From: Streptomyces sp. TRM70350
GTDB lineage: Bacteria; Actinomycetota; Actinomycetes; Streptomycetales; Streptomycetaceae
NCBI RefSeq assembly: GCF_019219825.1
Contig: NZ_JAHUXH010000023.1
Span: forward strand, 1 to 64,000
Direction of reading: 5' to 3'
Length of the DNA: 64,000 bases
Made by a program: the position numbers and the translations under genes. Numbering within the stretch: the first letter of the stretch is position 1; each line of letters opens with the position of its first letter. The notes below the pieces were generated by a model. That model was not told the origin of the DNA. It did no database searches and saw nothing but the letters and a program-made list of their open reading frames with translations. Below, one piece after another: positions 34,276 to 43,347 of this stretch.

Positions 34276-34419
34276 CCAGCGACGCGCGAGATCCACTTCC
34301 CCAGCGGCGAGCAGCTCGTACGCCTCCCCGACCTCCCCGCGCGCATGTGCCGCCAACTCGGCGTCCGCGAGCTCCAGTTGCTCGAACACCGCCTCCGGCC
34401 GAGTTTGCCTGATTACTAA
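34276..34419 (+). pseudogene. Possible 3' gene fragment before the MarR gene
   Basis: A frame with strong third-position G/C bias reads REIHFPSGEQLVRLPDLPAR, then a leucine-rich part, and ends LRPSLPDY at a TAA. No start is present, and upstream codons come from the GNAT gene's other frame. The opposite strand is also open and coding-like, so strand is uncertain. I do not recognise the family. Confidence 0.3.
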
Positions 34420-34445
34420 GCAACTTACACGCAAGCTACTTTCTT
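34405..34445. promoter_or_regulatory. AT-richer leader with TTGC/GCAA half-sites upstream of the MarR gene
   Basis: TTGC at 34405-34408 and GCAA at 34420-34423 form a spaced inverted pair, with another GCAA at 34431. This AT-rich stretch is the only one between the GNAT and MarR genes, so it is a reasonable promoter and autoregulatory operator. Confidence 0.35.
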
Positions 34446-34478
34446 GCCACCGACCAACCAGGCGCGGATACTGCACCC

Positions 34479-35018
34479 ATGCCCCCGAACCCCAACCCCG
34501 CCCCCGCCCCCGCCCCCGCCCCCCAGGACCCCGTCGACGCGATCGTCGAGCAGTGGGCCGCCGTACGCCCCGACCTGGACACCAAGGCGATGGAGGTCTT
34601 CGGCCGCATCTACCGCCTCTCCCGCACGATGGGCGACCGGTTGGAGAAGGCATACGCGCGCTTCGGCATCTCACGCGGCGAGTTCGACGTCCTGGCCACC
34701 CTGCGCCGCTCCGGCGAGCCCTACGCCCTCTCGCCCCGCCAGCTGTCGGCCACCCTCATGCTCACCACCGGCGGCATGACCGGCCGCCTCGACAAACTGG
34801 AACGCGCAGGCCTCCTCCGCCGCTCCCCCGACCCCCACGACCGCCGCGCCCTCCGGGTCACCCTCACCGAAAAGGGCCTCCACCTCATCGAGGAGGCGGT
34901 CGGCGCGGGCCTCTCCGTCCAGGCGGAGGCCCTGTCGGCCCTCACAGACGAGCAGGCCGACCAACTGGCCGACCTGCTGAGGGAGTTGCTGGCGGGGGCG
35001 TCGGAGGATCGACGGTAG
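34479..35018 (+). CDS. MarR-family transcriptional regulator
   Basis: 179 residues with a Pro-Ala-rich N-terminal 15. The winged helix is clear: FGISRGEFDVLATLRRSG, then LSPRQLSATLMLTTGGMTGR for the recognition helix, and the wing RRSPDPHDRRALRVTLTEKG. MarR dimers usually repress a nearby gene in response to phenolic or other small ligands. Its natural partner may have been the FAD monooxygenase whose remnant lies just downstream. Confidence 0.92.
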   Translation: MPPNPNPAPAPAPAPQDPVDAIVEQWAAVRPDLDTKAMEVFGRIYRLSRTMGDRLEKAYARFGISRGEFDVLATLRRSGEPYALSPRQLSATLMLTTGGMTGRLDKLERAGLLRRSPDPHDRRALRVTLTEKGLHLIEEAVGAGLSVQAEALSALTDEQADQLADLLRELLAGASEDRR

Positions 35019-35028
35019 GGCGGGGCGT

Positions 35029-35606
35029 TCAGCCCAGGTGAGCCGTCAGAGCCGCCTCGATCGTGGTGGGGGTGGCGGAGTCGGTGGCCCAGGTGATGTA
35101 GGCGTCGGGGGGGATCAGGAGGGGGGTGCGGCGGGCGTCCGTCCAGTGGGCGACCGTCAGGCGGTCGGTGCGGGGGGTGGACGGTGGCTCGTAGGGGGCC
35201 GGGGTGATCAGGAGGAAGTGGCCGGTGCGGAGGGACTCGTAGAGGCGGCCGGTCGTGAGGGGGGCGTCGGTGCCGGTGAGGGGGGCCTCGGGGGGCCGGG
35301 TAGCGGTAGCCGATGCCGGAGATCTGGGCGACCACCTTGCGGCGGGCGGGGCCAGCGACGTTGACGAGGGCGGAGATCAGGGCGCGGGTGGCGCGTAGGG
35401 CGGGGCTCTGCGCTCCGACCAGGCGGACCAGGCCGCCGCTGCTGCGCAGTACCGCCTTGCCGACCGGGTGGCGTTCGGTCTGGTACGTGTCCAGCAGGCC
35501 CTCCGGTGCCCAGCCCCGGACGGCGGCCGCGAGCTTCCAGCCGAGGTTGGCGGCGTCCTGGAGGCCGGTGTTCATGCCCTGGCCGCCGGCCGCGGCGGGT
35601 GGCCTC
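35029..35606 (-). pseudogene. FAD-dependent monooxygenase, 5'-truncated and frameshifted
   Basis: The C-terminal half of an aromatic hydroxylase (PHBH/PheA type): AAAGGQGMNTGLQDAANLGW then GLLDTYQTERHPVGKAVL. Its N-terminal FAD and GD domains are missing. After SGIGYRYPAP the frame is broken by an extra base in a run of six G (plus strand 35290-35295). In the next frame it continues APLTTGRLYESLRTGHFLLI and ends IEAALTAHLG. It cannot make a working enzyme. Its missing 5' end abuts the missing 5' end of a TetR gene, so one deletion removed both. Confidence 0.85.
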
Positions 35607-35977
35607 CCAGAACGCTTCGCCGCCGACGGATACGAGCGCGCCACCATCCGGGCCATCGCCAAGGACGCGAACATCGACCCGTCGATGTCATGCGCTACTA
35701 CGGCAACAAGGAGGGCCGCTTCGCGGCCGCCGTCGCCGTCGATCTGAAGCTCCCCGACCTCGCCACGGTCCCCCGCTCCGACATCGGCCGCGCCCTCGTC
35801 TCGCACTTCCTCGACATGTGGGAGGACAACGAGGTACTCACCGCCCTGCTAAGGGTCGGCGCGACCAACCAGGCCGGGGCCGAGCGGATGCCGCCCGCGA
35901 CGGCGCTCGTCCGTCAGGAGATCGTCGCCTGGCTGGCGCCCACCATCCAGCGCTACCTCACCGCACCCAGCCCCTGA
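35607..35977 (+). pseudogene. TetR-family regulator, 5'-truncated and frameshifted
   Basis: Starts mid-helix: RFAADGYERATIRAIAKDAN, part of the TetR HTH, then IDPSM. A missing base near 35683 shifts the frame; the next frame gives VMRYYGNKEGRFAAAVAVDL and the ligand-binding domain to APTIQRYLTAPSP. The first helix and start codon are gone. Together with the monooxygenase remnant this is the scar of a once divergent regulator-enzyme pair. Confidence 0.82.
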
Positions 35978-36079
35978 GCCCCTGGACATGCCAAGGGCGC
36001 CGACCTCGTGGGCGTACAAGACGTACGACGAGAACGGCGCCGTCGGGAGGTGCGCGGCGGACTCGGGCGGAGCCCCGCG

Positions 36080-36376
36080 TCAGGCCTTCGCGTCGGCCTT
36101 GGTCGTGATGTTGGACGTGGTCGTGTCCTTCTGCTTGTGGGACTTGTCCAGCACCATCACCAGGCCCGCGATCACCGCGAAGATCACGATCGGGGTGACC
36201 ACGAACCAGCCCAGCGTCTCGATGACGCTCAGGCCCGGGCCGGGGTCGTCGCCGTCGTCACGCGTCAGCGCGAGCGCGGGGGACGACATGAGCAGCATCA
36301 TCAGCGTCGTACCGGCGGCCAGGGCGCCGGCGCGCAGGGCGTTCTTCTTGTCCACGGTGCCAAAAGTACCGAACAC
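36080..36376 (-). CDS. Small two-helix membrane protein, unknown function
   Basis: 98 residues from the ATG at 36376, or 91 from the GTG at 36355, which would give MDKKNALRAGALAAGTTLMM and looks more natural. First hydrophobic segment about 14-37 (possible signal anchor ending SSPALA), second about 50-75 (GWFVVTPIVIFAVIAGLVMV), then a charged Lys-Thr-rich tail. No family recognised. Confidence 0.7.
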   Translation of the reverse strand: MFGTFGTVDKKNALRAGALAAGTTLMMLLMSSPALALTRDDGDDPGPGLSVIETLGWFVVTPIVIFAVIAGLVMVLDKSHKQKDTTTSNITTKADAKA

Positions 36377-36433
36377 CGGGTGCGGCCGCGCGGCCGGGGT
36401 GCCACAAGAGGCGCGGTGACCGTCAAAGAAGGG

Positions 36434-38563
36434 TCACGCCGACCCGGGGTCACCCCCACCACCGGCTCCAGTCCCGCCCTGAGCGCCGTCCCCCCGCAAA
36501 ACCTCCACCAACCCCCGCAACCGCACAGAAGCCGCCAACCCCTCCAACGTCACCACCCGCCCCGCCGCATCCGCGATCGGCAGCCGCCAGTTCGGATACT
36601 CGTCCCACGTCCCCGGCAGATTCTGCGGCCGCCGATCCCCCACCCCGTCGGGCAGCCACACGCCGATCATCCGGGCCGGCGTACGCAGCAGGAAGCGATG
36701 GACGGCCTGGACCTCGGCCTCCTCCTCCCCCGCACCGAGCCCGCCGCCCGTGCCCCGCAGCAGACCGAGCCGGGCGAGCAGCGCCAGCCATTCCCCCGTG
36801 TCGGCGGCCGCTTCCCCCCGCTCCACGTCCACTGGGCGGGTGAGCAGGCCGAGCCGGTCGCGGAGGTCGACGTGTTCGCCGGTCAGCCGGGCGGCGGTGG
36901 GCGGCAGGTCATGGGTCGTGGCGGTGGCCAGGCAGTCGGCGCGCCAGCGGTCGGGCGGCAGCGGGCGGCCGTCGCCCTCCCAGTCCCGCTCGAACCACAG
37001 CACCGACGTGCCGAACACCCCCCGCCGCCGCAGCGCTTCGCGCACCCCCGGTTCCACGGTCCCCAGGTCCTCGCCGATCACCATCGCTCCGGCCCGCGAG
37101 GCCTCCAGCACCAGTACGGCGAGCATGGCCTCCGCGTCGTAACGGACGTACGTCCCCTCCGTGGGCGGCAGCCCCACCGGCACCCACCACAGCCGGAACA
37201 GGCCCATCACATGGTCGATGCGGAGCGCGCCCGCGTAGCGGAACAGGCCGCGCAGCAAGCCCCGGAACGGCGCGTACCCCGACTCGGCCAGCCGGTCCGG
37301 GCGCCACGGCGGCAGGCCCCAGTCCTGGCCGCGGGCGTTGAAGGCGTCCGGCGGGGCGCCCACGGACATCCCGGCGGCGAAGTACCGCTGCTGCGCCCAG
37401 GCGTCGGCGCCCCCGGGATGTACGCCGACCGCGAGGTCGTGCACGATCCCGACCGGCATCCCCGCCTCCCGCGCGGCGCGCTGCGCGGCGGTGAGCTGGG
37501 CGTCGGTGAGCCAGGCGAGACGGGAGTGGAAGTCGACGCGGTCCATCAACTCCCGCCGGGCACGGGCGGTTTCGGCCGACCGCGGGTCCCGCAGACCGTC
37601 CGGCCAGGTGTGCCACTCGGGTCCGTGCACCTCGGCCAGCGCGCACCAGGTGGCGTGGTCCTCCAGGGCCTCGCCCTGCTGGGCCAGGTAGTCGCAGTAG
37701 GCGGCGCGTCTGCCGGGTCCGAGGGGGACTTGTGCTACGAGTTCCAGCGCTTCCCGCTTCAGTTCCCACACCGCGTCCCGGTCGATCAGCGCGCCCTTCT
37801 CCAGCACCGACTCCCGCAGCCGGTCGGCCCGTTCGGCCAGTGCCCGCGCCCGCTCGCGGTCGCCGACGTAGGCGTACTCGGGGATGGCCTCGATGCGCAG
37901 ATGCACCGGGTCGGGGAAGCGGCGGGAGGAGGGGCGGTACGGCGAGGGGTCGGTGGGGGCGCCGGGCACGGCCGCGTGCAGCGGGTTGACCTGGACGAAT
38001 CCGGCGCCGAGGGAGCGTCCGGCCCAGGCGGTGAGTTCGTCGAGGTCGCCGAGGTCGCCCATGCCCCAGGAGCGCTGCGAGAGCAGGGAGTAGAGCTGGA
38101 CGAGGAGGCCGTACGAGCGTGCTCCCGGCGTGGGCAGCCGGGGCGGGGCGGCGATCAGGTGGGCGGCGGCGGTCCGGCCGTCGGGTGCGGTGGCGGTGAG
38201 CCGGTGGACGCCGGGCGGGAGGTGCTCGGCGGCGTCGCGGGTCTCGCCCTGCTCGGTCTCGATCCGCAGCCGGGTGCCGCCGGGTAGCCCGGCGAGGGCG
38301 TCCGGCGCGGCGCCGCCCCAGCACACGACGGTCGGCGGCAGCAGCCGCTCGCGCACGTCCGCGCGGCGGGCGGCGAGTGCGGCGCGCGTGGCCTCGGGCG
38401 TGCTCGCGTCGACGCCGAGCGCGGCCAGGGTCCGGGTGAGCGCGGCGGCCGAGGCGGTGACCGTGCGCTCCGGGGAGGGGCTGTAGGAGGGGGCGACGCC
38501 GTACGACTCCGCGAGCCTGCACAGGTCTTCGCCGGGAGCTTCGGCCGGGCGGGGTGCGGTCAT
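36434..38563 (-). CDS. malQ: 4-alpha-glucanotransferase (amylomaltase, GH77)
   Basis: 709 residues. GH77 motifs are visible: SRRFPDPVHLRIEAIPEY (the SSxxFxNP-type region), LRIDHVMGLFRLWWVPVG with the nucleophile Asp, VIGEDLGTVEPGVREAL with the acid/base Glu, and TTHDLPPTAARLTG. It disproportionates maltodextrins during maltose and glycogen metabolism. The N-terminal 150 residues carry the extra domain typical of long bacterial MalQ. The ATG directly follows the TAG of the upstream 99-residue gene with no gap, so translation is coupled. Confidence 0.94.
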   Translation of the reverse strand: MTAPRPAEAPGEDLCRLAESYGVAPSYSPSPERTVTASAAALTRTLAALGVDASTPEATRAALAARRADVRERLLPPTVVCWGGAAPDALAGLPGGTRLRIETEQGETRDAAEHLPPGVHRLTATAPDGRTAAAHLIAAPPRLPTPGARSYGLLVQLYSLLSQRSWGMGDLGDLDELTAWAGRSLGAGFVQVNPLHAAVPGAPTDPSPYRPSSRRFPDPVHLRIEAIPEYAYVGDRERARALAERADRLRESVLEKGALIDRDAVWELKREALELVAQVPLGPGRRAAYCDYLAQQGEALEDHATWCALAEVHGPEWHTWPDGLRDPRSAETARARRELMDRVDFHSRLAWLTDAQLTAAQRAAREAGMPVGIVHDLAVGVHPGGADAWAQQRYFAAGMSVGAPPDAFNARGQDWGLPPWRPDRLAESGYAPFRGLLRGLFRYAGALRIDHVMGLFRLWWVPVGLPPTEGTYVRYDAEAMLAVLVLEASRAGAMVIGEDLGTVEPGVREALRRRGVFGTSVLWFERDWEGDGRPLPPDRWRADCLATATTHDLPPTAARLTGEHVDLRDRLGLLTRPVDVERGEAAADTGEWLALLARLGLLRGTGGGLGAGEEEAEVQAVHRFLLRTPARMIGVWLPDGVGDRRPQNLPGTWDEYPNWRLPIADAAGRVVTLEGLAASVRLRGLVEVLRGDGAQGGTGAGGGGDPGSA

Positions 38564-38863
38564 CTACGGCCTCGTGGAGTCGGCGTCCGGGACGGCGAGT
38601 GGCGGCTCGCTGGTGAGGGGCTCGGCGTCGGGCAGCGGGGGTTCGCTGGTCAGCGGGGCCTCGGTGCAGGCGCCCTCCGCGCTGAAGACGCACACGCGCG
38701 CGAGATCCGGATCGGCGGACGCCCCGTCGGCGGGCGACGGCTCCGCCTGCCGCGGGAACGGCGTGCGTTTGGAACGGGTCGTGTCCCCGGGGGCGGAGGT
38801 GCCTTGGGTGCGGGGCGTGTCGTCGGAGAGGGCGGACAGCAGAAGGTGTGCCGATGCGGCCAC
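38564..38863 (-). CDS. Short Pro/Ser/Glu-rich protein coupled to malQ
   Basis: 99 residues from the GTG at 38863, with AAGGAGG five bases upstream. It begins MAASAHLLLSALSDDTPRTQ and its middle carries RVCVFSAEGACTEAPLTSEP with two cysteines. The tail repeats LTSEPPL. No domain is recognisable and most of the chain is probably disordered. The excellent ribosome binding site and zero-gap junction with malQ support a real gene. Confidence 0.6.
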   Translation of the reverse strand: MAASAHLLLSALSDDTPRTQGTSAPGDTTRSKRTPFPRQAEPSPADGASADPDLARVCVFSAEGACTEAPLTSEPPLPDAEPLTSEPPLAVPDADSTRP

Positions 38864-38985
38864 GGGGGCCTCCTTGTCGAGTCGAGTGGGTCATCGCAGC
38901 CCTACCCAGTGAGCGCGAGGCCAGACGCCCGCACGACGAAGAACGTCCTTCTCGTCACATTCCGTACGCGCCCGCTCTCTCCAGG

Positions 38986-39002
38986 TTCTGACAGTTCTGA
39001 CA
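38986..39002. promoter_or_regulatory. Direct repeat in the GH84 promoter region
   Basis: TTCTGACA occurs twice with one base between (38986-38993, 38995-39002) in the divergent region between the malQ operon and the GH84 gene. A TTGACA lies near 39029. The repeat could be a regulator site or part of a promoter. Confidence 0.35.
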
Positions 39003-39109
39003 AACAGCGCACAGCGGCCACTCCCGTTGACACTCCCCGCCGCGGATGGTGGGCTCGATCTCTCTCTGACGCGGACATGAGAAGAGACGGACGACAGCGA
39101 GGAGGGCCT

Positions 39110-42028
39110 GTGCGGCTGCGGCACGGACGGGGGACGGTCGCGCTGGCGTTCGCCGTGGTGGCGGGGACCGGCACCGCCGGAACCCTGGGCTCAGTCCCCA
39201 CCGCCCAGGCAGCCCCACTGGCCCCACCGGCTCCCCGGGCAGCCCCGCTGGCCCCACCGGCTCCGCGGACGGCCCCGGAGTCCCCCACCGCCGACGCCAA
39301 GCCCCCCTCCGTCTGGCCCCGCCCCCAGTCCCTGCGCCCCACCGGCACCCCGGCCACCGTCACCGACGAGGTCGCGCTCCAGACCGGCCCGACGGCCGAC
39401 CCGTACGCCGTCCAGGCGCTGCGCACCCTGCTGCGCCAGGCCGGAGCCCGCCGGATCACCACCACCGGCGATCCCGTCCCGCCCGGCGCCCTCGTCGTCC
39501 GCGCCGGGACGCGGACCCCCGACCGCGACCTTCCCTCCGGCGGCTACGAGCTCACCGTCGACGGCGACACCGTCACCCTCTCCGGCACCGGCCCGGACGG
39601 CCTCTTCCACGCCGTTCAGACCCTGCGCCATCTCCTCCGCCCGGACGGCACGATCGCGGGCGCGGTCGTCCGCGACTGGCCCGGCACCGCCGTACGCGGC
39701 ACCGCCGAGGGCTTCTACGGCGAACCGTGGACCCGTGAACAGCGGCTCGCCCAGCTGGACTTCATGGGCCGCACCAAGCAGAACCGTTACCTGTACGCCC
39801 CCGGCGCCGACCTCTACCGGCAGGCGCGCTGGCGTGAGCCCTACCCGGCCGGGCAGCGGGCGCAGTTCCGGGAGCTGGCGGAGCGGGCCCGGCGCAACCA
39901 CGTCACGCTCGGCTGGGCGGTGGCCCCGGGCCAGGCCATGTGCCTCTCCTCGGACGCGGACGTCGAGGCGCTGACCCGGAAGATGGAGGCGATGTGGGCG
40001 CTCGGGTTCCGGGCGTTCCAGCTCCAGTTCCAGGACGTCAGCTACAGCGAATGGCACTGCGAGGCGGACGCGGAGCGGTTCGGGTCGGGTCCGGAGGCGG
40101 CGGCACGGGCACACGCGCGTGTGGCGAACGCCGTGGCGCGGTACCTGGCACACCGCCACCCGGACGCCGCCGCACTCACCTTGATGCCGACCGAGTACTA
40201 CCAGGACGGCGCCACCGAGTACCGGCGGGAGCTGGCGGGCGCGCTGGACGCGGGTGTCCAGGTGGCGTGGACGGGCGTGTGCGTGGTGCCGCGCACCATC
40301 ACCGGGCGCGAGCTGGCCACCGCCCGCGAGGTGTTCCGGCACCCGCTGGTCACCATGGACAACTACCCGGTCAACGACTACGCCCAGGACCGCCTCTTCC
40401 TCGGCCCCTACACCGGCCGCGAGCCCGCCGTCGCCGCCGGTTCGGCCGCCCTCCTCGCCAACGCGATGGCACAGGCGGAGGCTTCCCGCATCCCGCTGTT
40501 CACCGCAGCCGACTTCGCCTGGAACCCGCGCTCCTACCGCCCCCAGGAGTCCTGGCGGGCCGCCCTCGACGACCTCGCGGCGGGCGACGAACGCCGCGCC
40601 GAGGCCCTGACCGCGCTCGTGGGCAATGACGCGTCCTCGGTGCTGGGCGGGGAGGAGTCGGCGTATCTGCGACCGCTGCTGGAGGCGTTCTGGCGGGAGC
40701 AGGCGGCCACGGACGGCACGGCGGACGGGCGGACACGCGAGACAACCCAGGACCGCCTCCGTGCCGCCTTCACCGTCATGCGCGAAACCCCGGCCCGCCT
40801 CTCCGGCACCCCGCTCGCCCTCGAAGTCACCTCGTGGACCGAGCAGTTGTCCCGCTACGGCGAGGCGGGCCTCGCCGCGCTCGACATGCTCGAAGCCCAG
40901 CGCACCGGCGACCCGACGGCGGCCTGGACGGCGTACCGCACGCTCGGCGAGCTGCGGGAGCGGCTGGGCGCGGCGCGGGTGACGGTCGGCGAGGGCGTGC
41001 TGGACCCGTTCCTGGCGCGGGCGCAGCGGGCGTACGAGAGCTGGGCGGGGCTCGATGCCGAGCCGGGCGCCGACCGGGGCGGCGCGAGCGACGGCCGGAC
41101 CGTCCGCTTCCCGCACGCCCGCGCGCTCGCCGCGGTGACCGTCCTGACCGACCCCGGCACGCGCGGCACCGTCGAGGCCCTGGTGCCCGGCGAGGGCTGG
41201 CGGCGGGTCGGCGCGCTGGACGCCTCGGGCGCCACCGAGCTGACCGCGCGCCTGCGCGCCGACGCCGTCCGTGTCACCGGCCCGGCGCCTGCCCGGGTAC
41301 GGCATCTGGTGCCCTGGTTCGCCGACTCGCCCGCCGCCGCGCTTCAGGTGCCGGGCACGGCGGACGCGGAGATCGGCGGGACCCGGCGGCTGACGGCCCG
41401 GTTGAGCGCGCTCAGGCCCGCCGATGTGCGGGGCCGTCTCACCGTCGAGGCGCCGAAGGGGATCGAGGTGCGCGTCCCGGACGGTGCGCTGACGCTGCCG
41501 CGCGGGTCGTCGGTCGAGGTGCCGGTCGAGGTGACCGTGCCGGAGGGGGCGCCGGTGCGGTCGTACGACATCCGGCTCGCGTTCGGGGAGGTGTCCCGCA
41601 CCCTGACCCTGCGCGCCTTCCCGCGGACCGCCGGGCCCGACCTGGCGCGCACCGGCACCGCCCGTTCCTCCGCCGACGAGACGCCCGACTTCCCGGCGTC
41701 CGCGGCGAACGACGGGGATCCGCAGACGCGCTGGTCGTCGCCGGTGGACGACGGCGCCTGGTGGCAGGTGGAGCTGGCCCGGCCGGTGCGGCTCGGGCGG
41801 GTGGTGCTGCACTGGCAGGACGCGTATCCGTCGGCGTACCGGATCCAGGTCTCGGCGGACGGCCGCCGCTGGCGTACGGCCGCGGTGGTGCGGGACGGGC
41901 GCGGGGGCCGCGAGGAGCTGCGGATGGACGAGCGGGACGTGACGTACGTGCGCGTGCAGGGCGAGAAGCGGGCGACGGCGTACGGGTACTCGCTGTGGTC
42001 GGTGGCGGCGTACGCGGTCGCCAACTGA
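39110..42028 (+). CDS. Secreted GH84 beta-N-acetylglucosaminidase with F5/8-type C domain
   Basis: 972 residues from the GTG at 39110, with GAGGAGG just upstream. Signal peptide VRLRHGRGTVALAFAVVAGT, then a Pro-Ala spacer. A GH20b-like alpha/beta domain precedes the GH84 barrel: RGTAEGFYGEPWTREQRLAQ, RNHVTLGWAVAPGQ. The catalytic strand reads FQLQFQDVSYSEWHC: the canonical Asp-Asp pair appears as Gln308-Asp309. NYPVND and the later helical domain follow. The last 130 residues form a carbohydrate-binding F5/8 type C domain (NDGDPQTRWSSPVDDGAWWQ). It probably acts on GlcNAc-containing glycans outside the cell. Confidence 0.88.
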   Translation: MRLRHGRGTVALAFAVVAGTGTAGTLGSVPTAQAAPLAPPAPRAAPLAPPAPRTAPESPTADAKPPSVWPRPQSLRPTGTPATVTDEVALQTGPTADPYAVQALRTLLRQAGARRITTTGDPVPPGALVVRAGTRTPDRDLPSGGYELTVDGDTVTLSGTGPDGLFHAVQTLRHLLRPDGTIAGAVVRDWPGTAVRGTAEGFYGEPWTREQRLAQLDFMGRTKQNRYLYAPGADLYRQARWREPYPAGQRAQFRELAERARRNHVTLGWAVAPGQAMCLSSDADVEALTRKMEAMWALGFRAFQLQFQDVSYSEWHCEADAERFGSGPEAAARAHARVANAVARYLAHRHPDAAALTLMPTEYYQDGATEYRRELAGALDAGVQVAWTGVCVVPRTITGRELATAREVFRHPLVTMDNYPVNDYAQDRLFLGPYTGREPAVAAGSAALLANAMAQAEASRIPLFTAADFAWNPRSYRPQESWRAALDDLAAGDERRAEALTALVGNDASSVLGGEESAYLRPLLEAFWREQAATDGTADGRTRETTQDRLRAAFTVMRETPARLSGTPLALEVTSWTEQLSRYGEAGLAALDMLEAQRTGDPTAAWTAYRTLGELRERLGAARVTVGEGVLDPFLARAQRAYESWAGLDAEPGADRGGASDGRTVRFPHARALAAVTVLTDPGTRGTVEALVPGEGWRRVGALDASGATELTARLRADAVRVTGPAPARVRHLVPWFADSPAAALQVPGTADAEIGGTRRLTARLSALRPADVRGRLTVEAPKGIEVRVPDGALTLPRGSSVEVPVEVTVPEGAPVRSYDIRLAFGEVSRTLTLRAFPRTAGPDLARTGTARSSADETPDFPASAANDGDPQTRWSSPVDDGAWWQVELARPVRLGRVVLHWQDAYPSAYRIQVSADGRRWRTAAVVRDGRGGREELRMDERDVTYVRVQGEKRATAYGYSLWSVAAYAVAN

Positions 42029-42101
42029 GCCCCGTCCACCCGCGCGGGGAATTTTCCCCGAGTTAGCCACTGGTCACTTTTCCCGAGCCACTATTCACTC
42101 G

Positions 42102-42126
42102 GTACATGTACTCAGTACATACTGAT
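42102..42126. promoter_or_regulatory. Candidate PadR operator upstream of the PadR-ABC operon
   Basis: GTACATGTACTCAGTACATA contains the palindrome TACATGTA and a second GTACAT 13 bases on. PadR regulators typically bind ATGT-ACAT type palindromes over their own promoter. The site ends 5 bases before the padR start, so binding would block transcription or initiation. Confidence 0.6.
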
Positions 42127-42130
42127 CCCC

Positions 42131-42664
42131 ATGAGCACCCGCCACATCCTGCTCGGGCTGCTCGCTGCCGGTCCCAGCCATGGCTACGACCTCAAGCGAC
42201 GGCACGACGAACGCTTTCCGCAGGCCCGTCCGCTGGCCTACGGGCAGGTGTACACGACCCTGCAACGGCTGGTCCGCGACGGACTGGCCGAGGTCGACGG
42301 CACCGACGCGGACGGCGGCCCCGAGCGCACGCTGTACCGCCGCACGGCGGACGGGACGCGGGAACTGACGCGCTGGGCGGGCGAGATCGCGCCGCCCGCG
42401 CCCTTCGTGACGAACGAGATCTTCGCCAAGGTCGTCGTCTCGATCCTGTCCGGCGGCGATCCGGAGGCGTATCTGCGCGCCCAGCGGACCGCCCACATGG
42501 AGCGCATGCGGGAGCTCACGGCGGTCAAGACCGACCCGGGAGCCGATCTGACGACCGTGCTCTCGGCGGACTACGCCCTCAACCATCTCGACGCCGACCT
42601 CCGCTGGATGACCACCACGGCGGCCCGGCTCACCACCCTGACCGCGGAGGTCGACTCAGCATGA
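42131..42664 (+). CDS. PadR-family transcriptional regulator
   Basis: 177 residues. HILLGLLAAGPSHGYDLKRR and RPLAYGQVYTTLQRLVRDGL are the PadR winged helix, with the wing GPERTLYRRTADG. A C-terminal helical domain of about 80 residues follows (Vir/PadR subfamily type). It very likely represses the ABC transporter it overlaps (ATGA). A palindrome lies directly before the start. Confidence 0.92.
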   Translation: MSTRHILLGLLAAGPSHGYDLKRRHDERFPQARPLAYGQVYTTLQRLVRDGLAEVDGTDADGGPERTLYRRTADGTRELTRWAGEIAPPAPFVTNEIFAKVVVSILSGGDPEAYLRAQRTAHMERMRELTAVKTDPGADLTTVLSADYALNHLDADLRWMTTTAARLTTLTAEVDSA

Positions 42665-43347
42665 GCAACCCAGAGCCGCTGCTCGCGGCCCGTGACCTCA
42701 CCAAGGCGCACGGCAGGACCGAGGCCCTGCGCGGCGCCTCGGTCGAGCTGCGCACCGGCGAGATCCTCGCCGTGACCGGCGCGAGCGGCAGTGGCAAGTC
42801 GACGCTGCTGCACTGCCTCGCGGGCATCGTCCGGCCCGACGGGGGTTCGGTGTCGTACGGCGGCGAACGCGTCGACCGGCTGCCGGAGCGGCGGCTGAGC
42901 GAGCTGAGGCGGACGGAGTTCGGGGTGGTGTTCCAGTTCGGGCAGCTGATTCCCGAGCTGACCGCGCTCGACAACGTGGCGCTGCCGCTGATGCTGGGCG
43001 GGGCCGGGCGCAAGGAGGCACGGGAGCGGGCCGGGGAGTGGCTGGAGCGGTTCGGGGTGCGCGGGCAGGGGGAGCTGCGGCCGGGTGAGATGAGCGGCGG
43101 GCAGGCCCAGCGGGCCTCGCTGGCGCGGGCGCTGGTCACCGGGCCGAAGGTGGTGTTCGCGGACGAGCCGACGGGCGCGCTGGACTCGCTGGCGAGCGAA
43201 CAGGTGATGACGGCGCTGGTGCACACGGCCCGCGAGGCGGGCACGTCCGTGCTGCTGATCACGCATGACGCCCAGGTGGCGGCGTACGCGGACCGGGAGG
43301 TGCGGCTGAGTGACGGGGTCGTGGTGCCGGTGGGGGTGACGGCGTGA
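42661..43347 (+). CDS. ABC transporter ATP-binding protein (MacB/LolD type)
   Basis: 228 residues. Walker A is GASGSGKSTLLHCL, the signature is MSGGQAQRASLARAL, Walker B is VVFADEPTGALDSL, and the H-loop is LLITHD. The ADEPTGALDS form is typical of the antimicrobial-peptide and lipoprotein-export class partnered with FtsX-like permeases. ATG overlaps the padR stop and its own stop overlaps the permease start (ATGA twice). Confidence 0.95.
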   Translation: MSNPEPLLAARDLTKAHGRTEALRGASVELRTGEILAVTGASGSGKSTLLHCLAGIVRPDGGSVSYGGERVDRLPERRLSELRRTEFGVVFQFGQLIPELTALDNVALPLMLGGAGRKEARERAGEWLERFGVRGQGELRPGEMSGGQAQRASLARALVTGPKVVFADEPTGALDSLASEQVMTALVHTAREAGTSVLLITHDAQVAAYADREVRLSDGVVVPVGVTA

